DNA from: an uncultured Porphyromonas sp.
GTDB lineage: Bacteria > Bacteroidota > Bacteroidia > Bacteroidales > Porphyromonadaceae
Assembly (NCBI RefSeq): GCF_947254915.1
Contig: NZ_CAMYEZ010000005.1
Span: 1 to 36,684, forward strand
Length of the DNA: 36,684 nucleotides
Reading direction: 5' to 3'
Shown: positions 8,802-17,499 of the stretch, piece after piece
How positions within the stretch are numbered: position 1 is the stretch's first letter
How the letters are laid out: each line of letters starts with the position of its first letter
Program-made: the position numbers and the translations under genes
The notes under the pieces: model-generated
Seen by the model: only the letters and a program-made list of their open reading frames with translations
Told to the model about the DNA's origin: nothing
Database searches by the model: none

Positions 8802-11800
8802 ATGGCATACAAGACAGCCCCTAAGAGCAAGACCACCTTTTCATCCATTAGGCTCTCCCTGGCATCCCCAGAGGAGATCCTAGCGGCTTCACATGGAGAG
8901 GTTACGAATCCGAATACTCTTGACTATAAAACATACAAGCCAGTACGTGACGGACTCTTTTGCGAGAGAATCTTCGGCCCAGTCAAAGATTACGAGTGTA
9001 ACTGTGGTAAGTTCAAGCGCATACGTTTCCGTGGCACCATCTGCGACCGATGCGGTGTAGAGGTTACGGAGAAGAAAGTACGTCGTGAGCGGACTGGACA
9101 CATCAAGCTCGCTGTACCCGTTGCGCATATTTGGTACTTCCGTAGTCTACCTAACAAGCTCGCAGCTCTGCTCAATCTCAAGTCAAAAGACCTTGAGGCG
9201 ATCATCTACTATGAGAAATATATCGTACTGCAGAGCGGGGTCTCTGACCTAGAGGTCAATACGATCCTCACCGAGGAGGAGTATCAAGCCAAGCTAGACG
9301 AAATTGACCAGAGTCACCCAGACAACTATGACCTACCCGAGAGTGATCCAGACAAATTTGTCGCAAAGATTGGTGCAGAGGCACTCTATGAGATGCTCTC
9401 CAACCTAGATCTAGACACACTCTCCTACGAGCTCCGTGACAGGGCACAGACAGAGACCTCACAGCAGCGTCGTCTAGACGCACTCAAGCGTCTCAACGTT
9501 GTCGAGTCCTTCCGTGCCTCCAAGGATATCAACCGTCCAGAGTGGATGATCCTCAAGGTGGTACCAGTCATCCCCCCCGATCTACGTCCACTCGTACCAC
9601 TTGATGGTGGTCGCTTTGCTACAAGCGATCTCAACGAGCTCTATCGTCGTGTCATCCTGCGTAACAACCGTCTCAAACGACTCCTCGAGCAGAGCGTCCC
9701 CGAGGTGATCATTCGCAATGAGAAGCGTATGCTCCAGGAGGCTGTTGACTCACTACTCGACAACTCTCGCAAGTCAAGTGCTTTCAAGGGCGAAAACAAC
9801 CGTCCTCTCAAGTCTCTCTCAGACAGCCTCAAGGGTAAACCTGGTCGCTTCCGTCAGAACCTACTCGGTAAGCGTGTAGACTACTCCGCACGTTCCGTCA
9901 TCGTCGTCGGTCCTGAGCTGCAGATGCACGAGTGCGGACTACCTAAGGATATGGCAGCAGAGCTCTACAAGCCCTTTATCATTCGCAAGCTCATTGAGCG
10001 TGGTGTCGTAAAGACCGTCAAGAGCGCCAAGCGTATCGTAGACCGTCGTGACAACGTCATTTGGGAGATCCTAGAGAACGTTATGAAGGGACACCCCGTA
10101 CTGCTCAACCGTGCTCCTACACTACACCGTCTAGGTATACAAGCCTTCCAGCCCAAGATGATCGAGGGCAAGGCTATCCAGCTACACCCCTTGGCTTGTA
10201 CCGCATTCAACGCCGACTTCGATGGTGACCAGATGGCTGTGCACCTTCCCCTAGGCAACGAGGCTATCCTCGAGGCTCAGCTACTCATGCTCGCCTCTCA
10301 CAACATCCTCAACCCTGCCAACGGTGCTCCTATCACTGTCCCTTCACAGGATATGGTCTTGGGTCTCTACTATATTACCAAGATCCGCAAAGGATCCAAG
10401 GGCAGCGGACACACTTTTTACGGTGTTGAGGAGGCTCGCATCGCATACAATGAGGGCAAGCTAGACATCCACGCACCAATCAATGTCCTCATCGACAACG
10501 TCCTCGAGGACGGTCAGCTCGTCAGCAAGATCATCGAGACCTCGATGGGGCGTATCATGGTCAATGAAAACGTACCCACCGAAGTGGGCTACATCAACGA
10601 AACCCTCGGCAAGGGCGCACTCCGCTCCATCATCTCCAACGTAATCAAGGTGTGTGGCTTTGCAAAGACCGCACAGTTCCTAGACAAGATCAAGAACCTC
10701 GGATACCACATGGCATTCAAGGGAGGTCTCTCCTTCCGTCTGCAAGACGTCGTCATCCCTAAGGACAAGGAGCAACTCGTCGCTGAGGGCAATGAGCGCG
10801 TTGAGGAGATCTTCGCACAGTACAACGAGGGCTTTATCACCAATACAGAGCGCTACAACCAGATCATCGACACCTGGAGTAATGTGTCAAACAAGATCAC
10901 CGCTTCGCTGATGAGACAGCTAGCTCAGGACGACGACGGCTTCAACAACATCTTCATGATGATGGACTCAGGAGCTCGTGGTTCGAAGGAGCAGATTCGT
11001 CAGCTCGCTGGTATCCGTGGTCTGATGGCTAAGCCTCAGAAGAGTGGTTCCGGTGGTGGTCAGGTCATTGAGAACCCTATTCTCTCCAACTTTAAGGAGG
11101 GTCTCTCCGTGCTAGAGTACTTTATCTCCTCACACGGTGCTCGTAAGGGTCTAGCCGATACCGCTCTTAAGACGGCAGATGCGGGTTACCTGACCCGTCG
11201 TCTCGTAGACGTATCGCACGATGTCGTCATCTCTGAGGAGGACTGCGGCACACTGCGAGGCATCGAGATGTCTGACGTGATGAAGAATAGTACCGTCGTC
11301 GCCACCCTAGGCGAGCGCATCCTCGGTCGTACATCCGTCCATGATATCAAGCACCCCGAGACAGGCGAGTACATCGTACATGCTGGTGACGAAATCAACG
11401 AGGCCGCCGTGGCAGCCATCACGGCTGCAGGCATTGAGACTGTCGAGGTGCGCTCCGTGCTCACCTGCGAAACGAAAAACGGTGTCTGCGCCAAGTGCTA
11501 CGGTCGCAATCTTGCCACCAACAAGCTCGTACAGCGCGGCGAGGTGGTCGGAGTCATTGCTGCCCAAGCTATTGGTGAGCCGGGTACGCAGCTGACGCTA
11601 CGAACCTTCCACGCTGGTGGTACGGCGAGCAACCAAGAGACCGATGCTACCGTACGTGCACGATTCTCTGGAACTGTCGAGTACTCAGACATACGCTACG
11701 TAGACGTAGAGCGTGCTGGACGAGATGGCAATATGCGTTCCGCACACATCGTGGTCAACCGTACCGCTGAGCTACGCATCCTAGACCCCAAGACTGGTGT

Positions 11801-13151
11801 CATACTGCAGCACGAGCTGGTACCCTATGCCAGCACCATCTTCTTTGCAAATGGGGCTACCGTCAGCAAGGACGATACGCTGCTCAACTTTGACCCACAC
11901 AATACGGCTCTCATCTCCGAGTTCTCAGGTCGTCTAGTCTTTGAGAATCTTGTTGAGAAGGTTACCTTCGAGTACGAGACCGACGAGAGTGCCTCCCACA
12001 AGGAGATGGTCATCATCCGCAAGCAGGGTGTCAAGAACAATCTCATCCCGACCGCTCAGATACTGGACGAGCAGGGCAACGTACTTCGCTCGTACAACCT
12101 TCCTGTCGGCGCACACCTTGTCAAGGAGGATGGCGATATGATCACTCAGGGCGACATCATCACCAAGACACCTCGCGCCATCTCTGGTGCAGGTGATATT
12201 ACGGGTGGTCTGCCTCGTGTTCAGGAGCTCTTTGAGGCACGCAATCCATCGAGCCCTGCTGTCGTAGCAGAGATCGACGGTACCATCGACTTCGCTGGTG
12301 TCAAGCGTGGTAATCAGGAGATCTCAATCACCTCCCGTCTAGGCGAGATCCGCAAGTACTTCGTACCACTTACGAAGCAGATCCTCGTACAGCCTGGCGA
12401 CTATGTACGTGCCGGTATGCCTCTCTCCGAGGGCGCTGTCACACCAGCCGACATTCTCGCCATCCAGGGCCCCACAGCCGTACAGGAGTACATCGTCAAC
12501 GAGGTTCAGGACGTCTATCGTCTACAAGGTGTGAAGATCAATGATAAGCACTTTGAGGTGATCGTCCGCCAGATGATGCGCAAGGTACAGGTCATCGACC
12601 CAGGAGATACCCTCCTGATGCCTCAGCAGATTGTAGACAAGAACGATGCTACCGAGGAGAACGACAAGCTCTGGGGTATGAAGGTGATCACCGACGCTGG
12701 TGACTCCACCACCATGAAGCCTGGACAGATCATCTCAAGCCGTAAGCTTCGTGATGAGAATAGCTCCCTCAAGCGTCGTGACCTCAAGCCCGCCGTGGCT
12801 CGTGATGCGATGCCTGCTACGACCAATCAGATCCTACAGGGTATCACAAAGGCTGCGCTACAGACGCGAGGCTTCATCTCGGCGGCTTCCTTCCAGGAGA
12901 CCTCCAAGGTACTCAACGATGCGGCCATCTCGGGCAAGGCGGACAAGCTCGAGGGCATCAAGGAGAATGTCATCTGCGGTCACCTCATCCCCGCTGGTAC
13001 AGGTCTGCCCGAGTATGACAAGCTCCTCGTAATGTCGCAGAAAGAGCATGAAGAGATCGAAGCGCAGAGCCGTCAGACAGGATCTGACGCTAGCTACCGT
13101 GCCAAGAAGCTCGACGAGGAGCAAGTCCCCGAGACTGCACCCGCTAAGTAG
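8802..13151 (+). CDS. rpoC: DNA-directed RNA polymerase subunit beta'
   Basis: Catalytic beta' subunit, 1449 residues. The N-terminal zinc ribbon has C66, C68, C81 and C84 (CNCGKF...ICDRC). The Mg2+-binding active-site motif NADFDGD is at residues 470-476. The trigger-loop region includes MMMDSGARGSKEQIRQLAG. The second zinc site has C815, C889, C896 and C899. The C-terminal part contains the usual GEPGTQLTLRTFHAGG stretch. Nothing is truncated. It is the last gene of the cluster and is followed by a strong terminator 93 bp downstream. Confidence 0.98.
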   Translation: MAYKTAPKSKTTFSSIRLSLASPEEILAASHGEVTNPNTLDYKTYKPVRDGLFCERIFGPVKDYECNCGKFKRIRFRGTICDRCGVEVTEKKVRRERTGHIKLAVPVAHIWYFRSLPNKLAALLNLKSKDLEAIIYYEKYIVLQSGVSDLEVNTILTEEEYQAKLDEIDQSHPDNYDLPESDPDKFVAKIGAEALYEMLSNLDLDTLSYELRDRAQTETSQQRRLDALKRLNVVESFRASKDINRPEWMILKVVPVIPPDLRPLVPLDGGRFATSDLNELYRRVILRNNRLKRLLEQSVPEVIIRNEKRMLQEAVDSLLDNSRKSSAFKGENNRPLKSLSDSLKGKPGRFRQNLLGKRVDYSARSVIVVGPELQMHECGLPKDMAAELYKPFIIRKLIERGVVKTVKSAKRIVDRRDNVIWEILENVMKGHPVLLNRAPTLHRLGIQAFQPKMIEGKAIQLHPLACTAFNADFDGDQMAVHLPLGNEAILEAQLLMLASHNILNPANGAPITVPSQDMVLGLYYITKIRKGSKGSGHTFYGVEEARIAYNEGKLDIHAPINVLIDNVLEDGQLVSKIIETSMGRIMVNENVPTEVGYINETLGKGALRSIISNVIKVCGFAKTAQFLDKIKNLGYHMAFKGGLSFRLQDVVIPKDKEQLVAEGNERVEEIFAQYNEGFITNTERYNQIIDTWSNVSNKITASLMRQLAQDDDGFNNIFMMMDSGARGSKEQIRQLAGIRGLMAKPQKSGSGGGQVIENPILSNFKEGLSVLEYFISSHGARKGLADTALKTADAGYLTRRLVDVSHDVVISEEDCGTLRGIEMSDVMKNSTVVATLGERILGRTSVHDIKHPETGEYIVHAGDEINEAAVAAITAAGIETVEVRSVLTCETKNGVCAKCYGRNLATNKLVQRGEVVGVIAAQAIGEPGTQLTLRTFHAGGTASNQETDATVRARFSGTVEYSDIRYVDVERAGRDGNMRSAHIVVNRTAELRILDPKTGVILQHELVPYASTIFFANGATVSKDDTLLNFDPHNTALISEFSGRLVFENLVEKVTFEYETDESASHKEMVIIRKQGVKNNLIPTAQILDEQGNVLRSYNLPVGAHLVKEDGDMITQGDIITKTPRAISGAGDITGGLPRVQELFEARNPSSPAVVAEIDGTIDFAGVKRGNQEISITSRLGEIRKYFVPLTKQILVQPGDYVRAGMPLSEGAVTPADILAIQGPTAVQEYIVNEVQDVYRLQGVKINDKHFEVIVRQMMRKVQVIDPGDTLLMPQQIVDKNDATEENDKLWGMKVITDAGDSTTMKPGQIISSRKLRDENSSLKRRDLKPAVARDAMPATTNQILQGITKAALQTRGFISAASFQETSKVLNDAAISGKADKLEGIKENVICGHLIPAGTGLPEYDKLLVMSQKEHEEIEAQSRQTGSDASYRAKKLDEEQVPETAPAK

Positions 13152-13244
13152 CAAGCGCCTCACAGAGCCGCTCGTATAGTAGCTCTTAAAGTAAAGATTA
13201 TCTCAGGAGCGCCCCCTATAGCCTCCTCATAGATACACGCAACG

Positions 13245-13304
13245 AAAAGGAAGGCTCGCCCCACAGGTCACACGACCTCATGATGCGAGCCTTCCTTTTG
13301 TTGT
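13245..13304 (+). terminator. rpoC terminator, structurally bidirectional
   Basis: A perfect 15-bp stem has arms AAAAGGAAGGCTCGC (13245-13259) and GCGAGCCTTCCTTTT (13285-13299). The loop holds a second small hairpin (AGGTC/GACCT, 13265-13278). The stem ends in TTTTGTT on the plus strand and in TTTTCGTT on the minus strand, so it could stop transcription both ways. It closes the rpoBC unit. Confidence 0.85.
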
Positions 13305-13335
13305 GCCTCTTCGTCACCACCCAGATATAAGAGGA

Positions 13336-13398
13336 CGAGACGAGTAACGGTTGTAGGGATGCTCGACCGAGCGTCTCTACATGTCGCTACTCGTCTCG
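13336..13398. repeat. Long imperfect palindrome, related to a sequence at 14038-14080
   Basis: Arms of about 30 nt (13336-13365 and 13368-13398) are separated by only two bases. The outer part CGAGACGAGTA pairs with TACTCGTCTCG, and the inner part includes GTAGGGATGCTCG against CGAGCGTCTCTAC. It lies 30 bp after the rpoC terminator and has no coding potential. The core resembles TGTAGGGACGCTC at 14038-14050, on the other side of the DUF1016-like fragment. It could be a REP- or MITE-like intergenic repeat. Confidence 0.65.
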
Positions 13399-13505
13399 CT
13401 TTGATACAACGGACGCACTCCCGCTAGACACTATCCAGGCGTTCCCACATTTTGCTACACCTCTCCGATCACCTCAGACCCACTCTAACCTCTCAACTCT
13501 AACGC

Positions 13506-13664
13506 CTCCCGAGGAAATCGGGAATCGTCAATGAGGAAACGAACTTTCCCTACGGAAGGCCGAAATGAAAGTTCGGAAGAATGAAATGAAACTTCGGAAG
13601 AAGCAAATCAAAGTTCCGAAGAATTTTTTCATCCCTCCGTGGATAATCAAAAAGCTCCACCGAG
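13506..13664 (+). repeat. Dispersed ~160-bp element, copy A
   Basis: The core is three in-phase 21-bp units: 13562-13582, 13583-13603 and 13604-13624. The units follow nAAATnAAAnTTCnGAAGAAn. Upstream are CTCCCGAGGAAAT and TACGGAAGG segments. Downstream are a T-run, CCTCCGTGGATAATCAAA and CTCCACCGAG. Copies B (22431-22590, same strand) and C (30834-30992, opposite strand) share this order of segments and nearly the same length. Here the DUF1016-like reading frame starts inside the first unit. The rest of the 13152-13564 interval contains only the terminator and the palindrome listed separately. Confidence 0.8.
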
Positions 13665-14041
13665 AAATGCCCGATTTCCTTCAATATGGAGACTTGAACC
13701 AACTTATGCTATCTCACCCCCTCTCCAAAGATATCCAAAAGGAGTTCCCAGGGATTAAGGGGTTCGGAGTATCCAACATGTGGGATATGGCACGCTTTTA
13801 CGCTGAGTACCAGTCAAATGAAATTCTGCAACCACTAGTTGCAGAATTTAGTTGGTCGAAGCATATCGTCATTTTGACCAAGTGTAAAGAGACCCAGCAA
13901 AGGCAATTCTACATCCTCGCTACTAAGAAGTATGGCTGGATATGTGGCAAGTTGACAAGCCACAATCGTAGGCGGGTGCTGATGCGTGTCTACCCGAAAG
14001 GTATCCGCAGTCTCAAAAGCGAAACGAGTAGCCCTTTGTAG
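13565..14041 (+). pseudogene. Truncated DUF1016 (YhcG-like) N-terminal fragment
   Basis: The open frame is 158 residues. Residues about 62-125 match the DUF1016 N-terminal pattern: FPGIKGFGVSNMWDMARFY, then LQPLVAEFSWSKHIVIL, then a KCKETQQRQFYI and YGW block. Full-length YhcG-like proteins are about 350 residues and end in a PDDEXK nuclease-like domain, which is absent here. The frame diverges after YGWICGKL and stops in a palindromic repeat. The first 34 or so residues are translated from repeat copy A; the three 21-bp units give the lysine-rich heptads MKVRKNE-MKLRKKQ-IKVPKNF. I infer a decayed remnant whose apparent N-terminus is repeat DNA. A short expressed protein is not excluded. Confidence 0.65.
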
Positions 14042-14080
14042 GGACGCTCTCCCGCTCGATACTCGCCGAGGACCCCTACA
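14038..14080. repeat. Palindromic sequence after the DUF1016-like fragment
   Basis: TGTAGGG at 14038-14044 pairs with CCCTACA at 14074-14080, and CGAGTA (14025-14030) can pair with TACTCG (14060-14065). The left part resembles the core of the 13336-13398 palindrome. The two sequences bracket the fragment. Confidence 0.45.
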
Positions 14081-14150
14081 GCAGGTTACACGTCCCAGCG
14101 GGTTACTCGATTTGCGAAATTAAGTGTTAGGCTCCCTCACAAGTTCTTAG

Positions 14151-14158
14151 TACCTTCG
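14151..14158 (+). promoter_or_regulatory. Candidate -7 box for the S41 peptidase gene
   Basis: TACCTTCG fits the TAnnTTcG variant of the Bacteroidota -7 element. It lies 58 bp before the ATG at 14217. A TTTG -33 box is not present at the usual spacing of about 20 bp, so support is moderate. Confidence 0.45.
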
Positions 14159-14216
14159 CCCTAGCATTCACTCTATCAAGTGCATTCACCCATCAATCAC
14201 ACAAAGTCCTACCATT

Positions 14217-15773
14217 ATGACGAGTAGATTTGTCCCCTACTTACTGAGATCGTTATGTCTGTGTCTGTTAGCATTCAACGCTTACGCTCAAGACGTTATC
14301 ACATTTGCACACAACCCCAGCCCATCTACTCTAACCGAGGAGAATGCCACACAAAGGGATCTACAAGTGCTTGGTAAACTTCTAAAAGAGAGCCACCCCA
14401 AAATGCTTGAGGAGAGCTTTGCAATCAGTCTAGATAGTGAACTATCTAAGTTTTATCAGCTAGCCAAGCATGTCGGTACTCCTTCCGATTCGTACCTCCT
14501 TCTTCAGCAATTTACGAGTTTGATGGGTGATGGTCACACTACGCTGACTCTTGACACCACTCTGTTTAAGACTTACTATCCAATTAGGCTAGGGATTGAA
14601 GAGTACCCTATGGTGCGTCTCACAACAGCACCTAAGGCCCTTCAGAGCTATGTAGGAAAGGAGATTAAGACCATCTGTGACATTCCCATTCTAGATGTTG
14701 TTGATACGCTCAGGCGCTATATTAGTGCGGACAATGTGCAGTACTCGCTCTCTCAAGTAAGTGCTTTGGGGTCATTCTGTATCTATTGGAGATCTCTAGG
14801 CTTAGATACTTTGAAAGTCTCATTTGCTGATATGGACTCCATCTTTATATCGCCCATATCTGTGAGTGATAGAGTGGAGCTGTATAGCAGTCCGAAAGCG
14901 ACGCATTACAACACGCTTACTGCTCCACGAAAAGCTCTGTACTGGTATGACGTGATGGCAGCTCCAGGAGTTGCTTACCTCCAGATGAACGCTATGAAAG
15001 ACTATCAGACCGAGTATAGTCGCATTACTACGTCCAAGCCAAGTGGATATACACTAACCCCTCAAGAGGAAGCATACCTATCCTCTCTACCTCATTTTTC
15101 GGACTTTATTGATCAGATGTTTCAAGAGATGGACTCGCTTCATACGCACACACTGATCATAGATCTCCGCTACAATTCAGGAGGAAATAGCATGCTTGGC
15201 GATATGCTACTTCAGTATTTACCTTCGCAAAGAGAGGACGCATCACACTATACATATCACCTACGAGTGTCTGAGTTGTGGAGAAGTAACTCCCCCTCCG
15301 TGTCCGAGAGGATTCCGAAAGCGTACTCTGGGAAGATGATCGATGAAAAGAGTTTTAGTGACCTAATCCTTACAGATGGTCAAAGTCAAATGTCATACAA
15401 TCAGAGTCACACACCTCAACGAACTTTTAAGGGAGACGTCTACATATTCGTTGGAGAGAAGACCTTCAGTAGCGCTGGGATACTAGCAACTATAGCACAA
15501 GATTCAGGAGTGGCTCTTATCCTTGAAGATGCTAGCTCACCCTGTGCCTTCGCCCCTTGCCATTATGGAGATGTAATCGGATTCACGCTACCCAACAGTG
15601 GCTTTAAGGGTTATACTAGCAGTAAGTCTTTTGTGCGTCCCGATCAGACAAGATGTAGAGAGAAGAGACTTGTTCCCGATAGATCTATCCCTCAGACTAA
15701 GGATACGCTCCAGCTTGGGGCGGATCCGCTATGGGAATATGTCATCAGTACAACATCAGAGACAAAAGAGTAG
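14217..15773 (+). CDS. Secreted S41-family (C-terminal processing type) peptidase
   Basis: Predicted exported serine peptidase of 518 residues. A signal peptide (about 1-24, ending NAYAQD) leads into an N-terminal helical region with the GDGHTTL motif near residue 105. The peptidase core begins around residue 315 with LIIDLRYNSGG. The nucleophile region VGEKTFSSAGIL carries S418-S419; by alignment with SxxE-type S41 sites the first serine is the likelier nucleophile. The usual glutamate three residues later is glycine here. No PDZ domain is evident. The target is unknown; export suggests peptide processing or nutrition at the envelope. The gene ends 37 bp from the convergent CotH gene. Family placement is solid, activity is not shown. 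Confidence 0.85.
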   Translation: MTSRFVPYLLRSLCLCLLAFNAYAQDVITFAHNPSPSTLTEENATQRDLQVLGKLLKESHPKMLEESFAISLDSELSKFYQLAKHVGTPSDSYLLLQQFTSLMGDGHTTLTLDTTLFKTYYPIRLGIEEYPMVRLTTAPKALQSYVGKEIKTICDIPILDVVDTLRRYISADNVQYSLSQVSALGSFCIYWRSLGLDTLKVSFADMDSIFISPISVSDRVELYSSPKATHYNTLTAPRKALYWYDVMAAPGVAYLQMNAMKDYQTEYSRITTSKPSGYTLTPQEEAYLSSLPHFSDFIDQMFQEMDSLHTHTLIIDLRYNSGGNSMLGDMLLQYLPSQREDASHYTYHLRVSELWRSNSPSVSERIPKAYSGKMIDEKSFSDLILTDGQSQMSYNQSHTPQRTFKGDVYIFVGEKTFSSAGILATIAQDSGVALILEDASSPCAFAPCHYGDVIGFTLPNSGFKGYTSSKSFVRPDQTRCREKRLVPDRSIPQTKDTLQLGADPLWEYVISTTSETKE

Positions 15774-15810
15774 AGCCTACAAAGAGCTCACTCTCCTATC
15801 GAGCTCGCTC

Positions 15811-17220
15811 TTACAGGACGATTACCTTGCTATTGTCCACGATATAGACACCTTGCGGGAGATCACGCACGGCTTCACTGTAGTCATCAGCAATGCGCAC
15901 GACCTCGCCCGACATGGTGTAGACGACGTGACGACCAGCGGTCGGCACTATGGGCGCAATGGCATTAGGAGTAGCTGGCAAGTGTTTGTCAAACCAGTCT
16001 ACATTCCGCCGAAGGGCAGTCATGAGTTCCTCGGCTGCACTGTGCAGGGGCTTGAAGGGACCCTCAGACCAGCGCTGCTTGTCCCGCTCATAAGCCTCCT
16101 CATAAGGGGCAAAGGAACTCTCCAAGTAACGCATCCACTCGCCGGAGAGCACGGGGTGCACCTCTCTCCACACCCTGCAGACGGCTGAGCTAAAGTCTTC
16201 GTCCTTAAGTAGCTCCCCGATCCAGTGAGGCGCAAAGACATAAGAGGTTTTCATCCTAAAGGTGTAGTCCGTCTTCTCCCGATTCATACAGGTGAGATCC
16301 CAGATAGGGCCTGCCACCCACTTGCTTCCCTCGCCCTGATCTTTGTGCAGGTAAAAGCTCCCGTGGAAGCCATCTGGATTGTCCATAACCTCCTGAATGA
16401 TGAAAAAGCGAGCCATCGCATCGACATCGATACGATCCTTCCAGCGACTGGTTGCTTTGTTCGGAGCATAGATATCATCGTTGAGCCCCTTAAACTCTGC
16501 AGTCAGCCAATTCTTCTGTGCCGTAGAGAGTACTTTTGGTGAGTGGTAAGTGATGTTGATGATCCAGCGGTCATTCTCTCTAAAGCTAATCTGGTTCTGC
16601 TCCTTATAGTTGTCCACCTCTACCAGCCAGCCACCAGGGATCGTAGCTGCATCCTCGTTATTGTCCGGCTGCTCGTAGATGTTGACCCGATTCTTCCCGA
16701 TCCGTATCGTCTCCGTCAGCAAGTACAGACCGACATAGTCACCATTGAGCACCACCTCAATCGGCTTCGTGGAGGGTGTCCAAGCCATCCCCATCAGCTC
16801 GCCAAGCTTCATACCAGCCATCGTCGGAGGCCAAAACTTCAGGAGTGCCCAGTGCTTATTCTTCGGCATACCCATGAGTGAGAGCTTCTCGTCCAGCTTG
16901 ATCTTATAGGGCTTCTTGTCCCCCTTCCACGAGGAGTGCCCTCTGCCACGAATGTTCATACTAAGAGGCTCTGTGGCAGTGCCTAGACTCACCTTCCCTG
17001 CGGGATCTGCGATGTAAAACGTAGCCCGCTTATACTCTTTCTTCGTGATGATCGGCTTGCCATCGGCCGTAGTGATATACATGATGGGTATAGTCTGTGA
17101 AGGCCGCACCGTAGCATCGGAGGGTAGCTCCGCATCTTCCTGCCCACGACAGGGCAACAGCGCCGTAAGCATCACGCCCAGCGTCAAAAGGATTACTCTA
17201 CCAATAGAATCGTGTCTCAT
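15811..17220 (-). CDS. Secreted CotH-family protein with T9SS-like C-terminus
   Basis: 469 residues on the minus strand. A signal peptide (about 1-26, LLPCRGQ) is followed by the CotH kinase-like fold. Visible motifs are MNIRGRGHSSWKGDKKPYKIKLD (about 87-110), VVLNGDYVGLYLLTETI and VAGPIWDLTCMNR. CotH proteins are atypical kinases; spore-coat CotH phosphorylates other coat proteins. The role in Bacteroidota is not settled. The last 40 residues (VVYTMSGEVVR...LPQGVYIVDNSKVIVL) look like a T9SS type A sorting domain, so I infer transport across the outer membrane. It has its own promoter at 17323-17355 and is convergent with the S41 gene. Confidence 0.85.
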   Translation of the reverse strand: MRHDSIGRVILLTLGVMLTALLPCRGQEDAELPSDATVRPSQTIPIMYITTADGKPIITKKEYKRATFYIADPAGKVSLGTATEPLSMNIRGRGHSSWKGDKKPYKIKLDEKLSLMGMPKNKHWALLKFWPPTMAGMKLGELMGMAWTPSTKPIEVVLNGDYVGLYLLTETIRIGKNRVNIYEQPDNNEDAATIPGGWLVEVDNYKEQNQISFRENDRWIINITYHSPKVLSTAQKNWLTAEFKGLNDDIYAPNKATSRWKDRIDVDAMARFFIIQEVMDNPDGFHGSFYLHKDQGEGSKWVAGPIWDLTCMNREKTDYTFRMKTSYVFAPHWIGELLKDEDFSSAVCRVWREVHPVLSGEWMRYLESSFAPYEEAYERDKQRWSEGPFKPLHSAAEELMTALRRNVDWFDKHLPATPNAIAPIVPTAGRHVVYTMSGEVVRIADDYSEAVRDLPQGVYIVDNSKVIVL

Positions 17221-17322
17221 AGCTTTACAACTTTATGGCTCCCAGCTTAGCAGGAGGATTATGTCTCTCTAACAGTCGAAGACGATACGAAGGTCGTACC
17301 CTATCTTCCTCACATTCTACAA

Positions 17323-17355
17323 CAAAGGTAATAAATTGCCCCTTTAATAAACAAA
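17323..17355 (-). promoter_or_regulatory. Bacteroidota-type promoter for the CotH-family gene
   Basis: Read on the minus strand, a -33 TTTG (plus CAAA, 17352-17355) is separated by 21 bp from a -7 TACCTTTG (plus CAAAGGTA, 17323-17330). The ATG at 17220 is about 100 bp downstream. Both boxes and the spacing fit. Confidence 0.75.
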
Positions 17356-17499
17356 CTCTTCAGAGCTGACGCATCATTCGCACATTCCAGTGTCAAGTGC
17401 ACCTCACCTTTGCTTGAGACTGTGCAGTCAGCTCTATGCAACTAGCCGCCCCCAGTTACAAAGCTGTAAGAGAGGACGACTAGAAGAGGATGAAAAGCG

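Noticed and set aside
13562..13624. Possible CRISPR array in the 21-bp repeats
   Set aside because: The units are directly adjacent with no spacers, only three occur, and there are no cas genes nearby.
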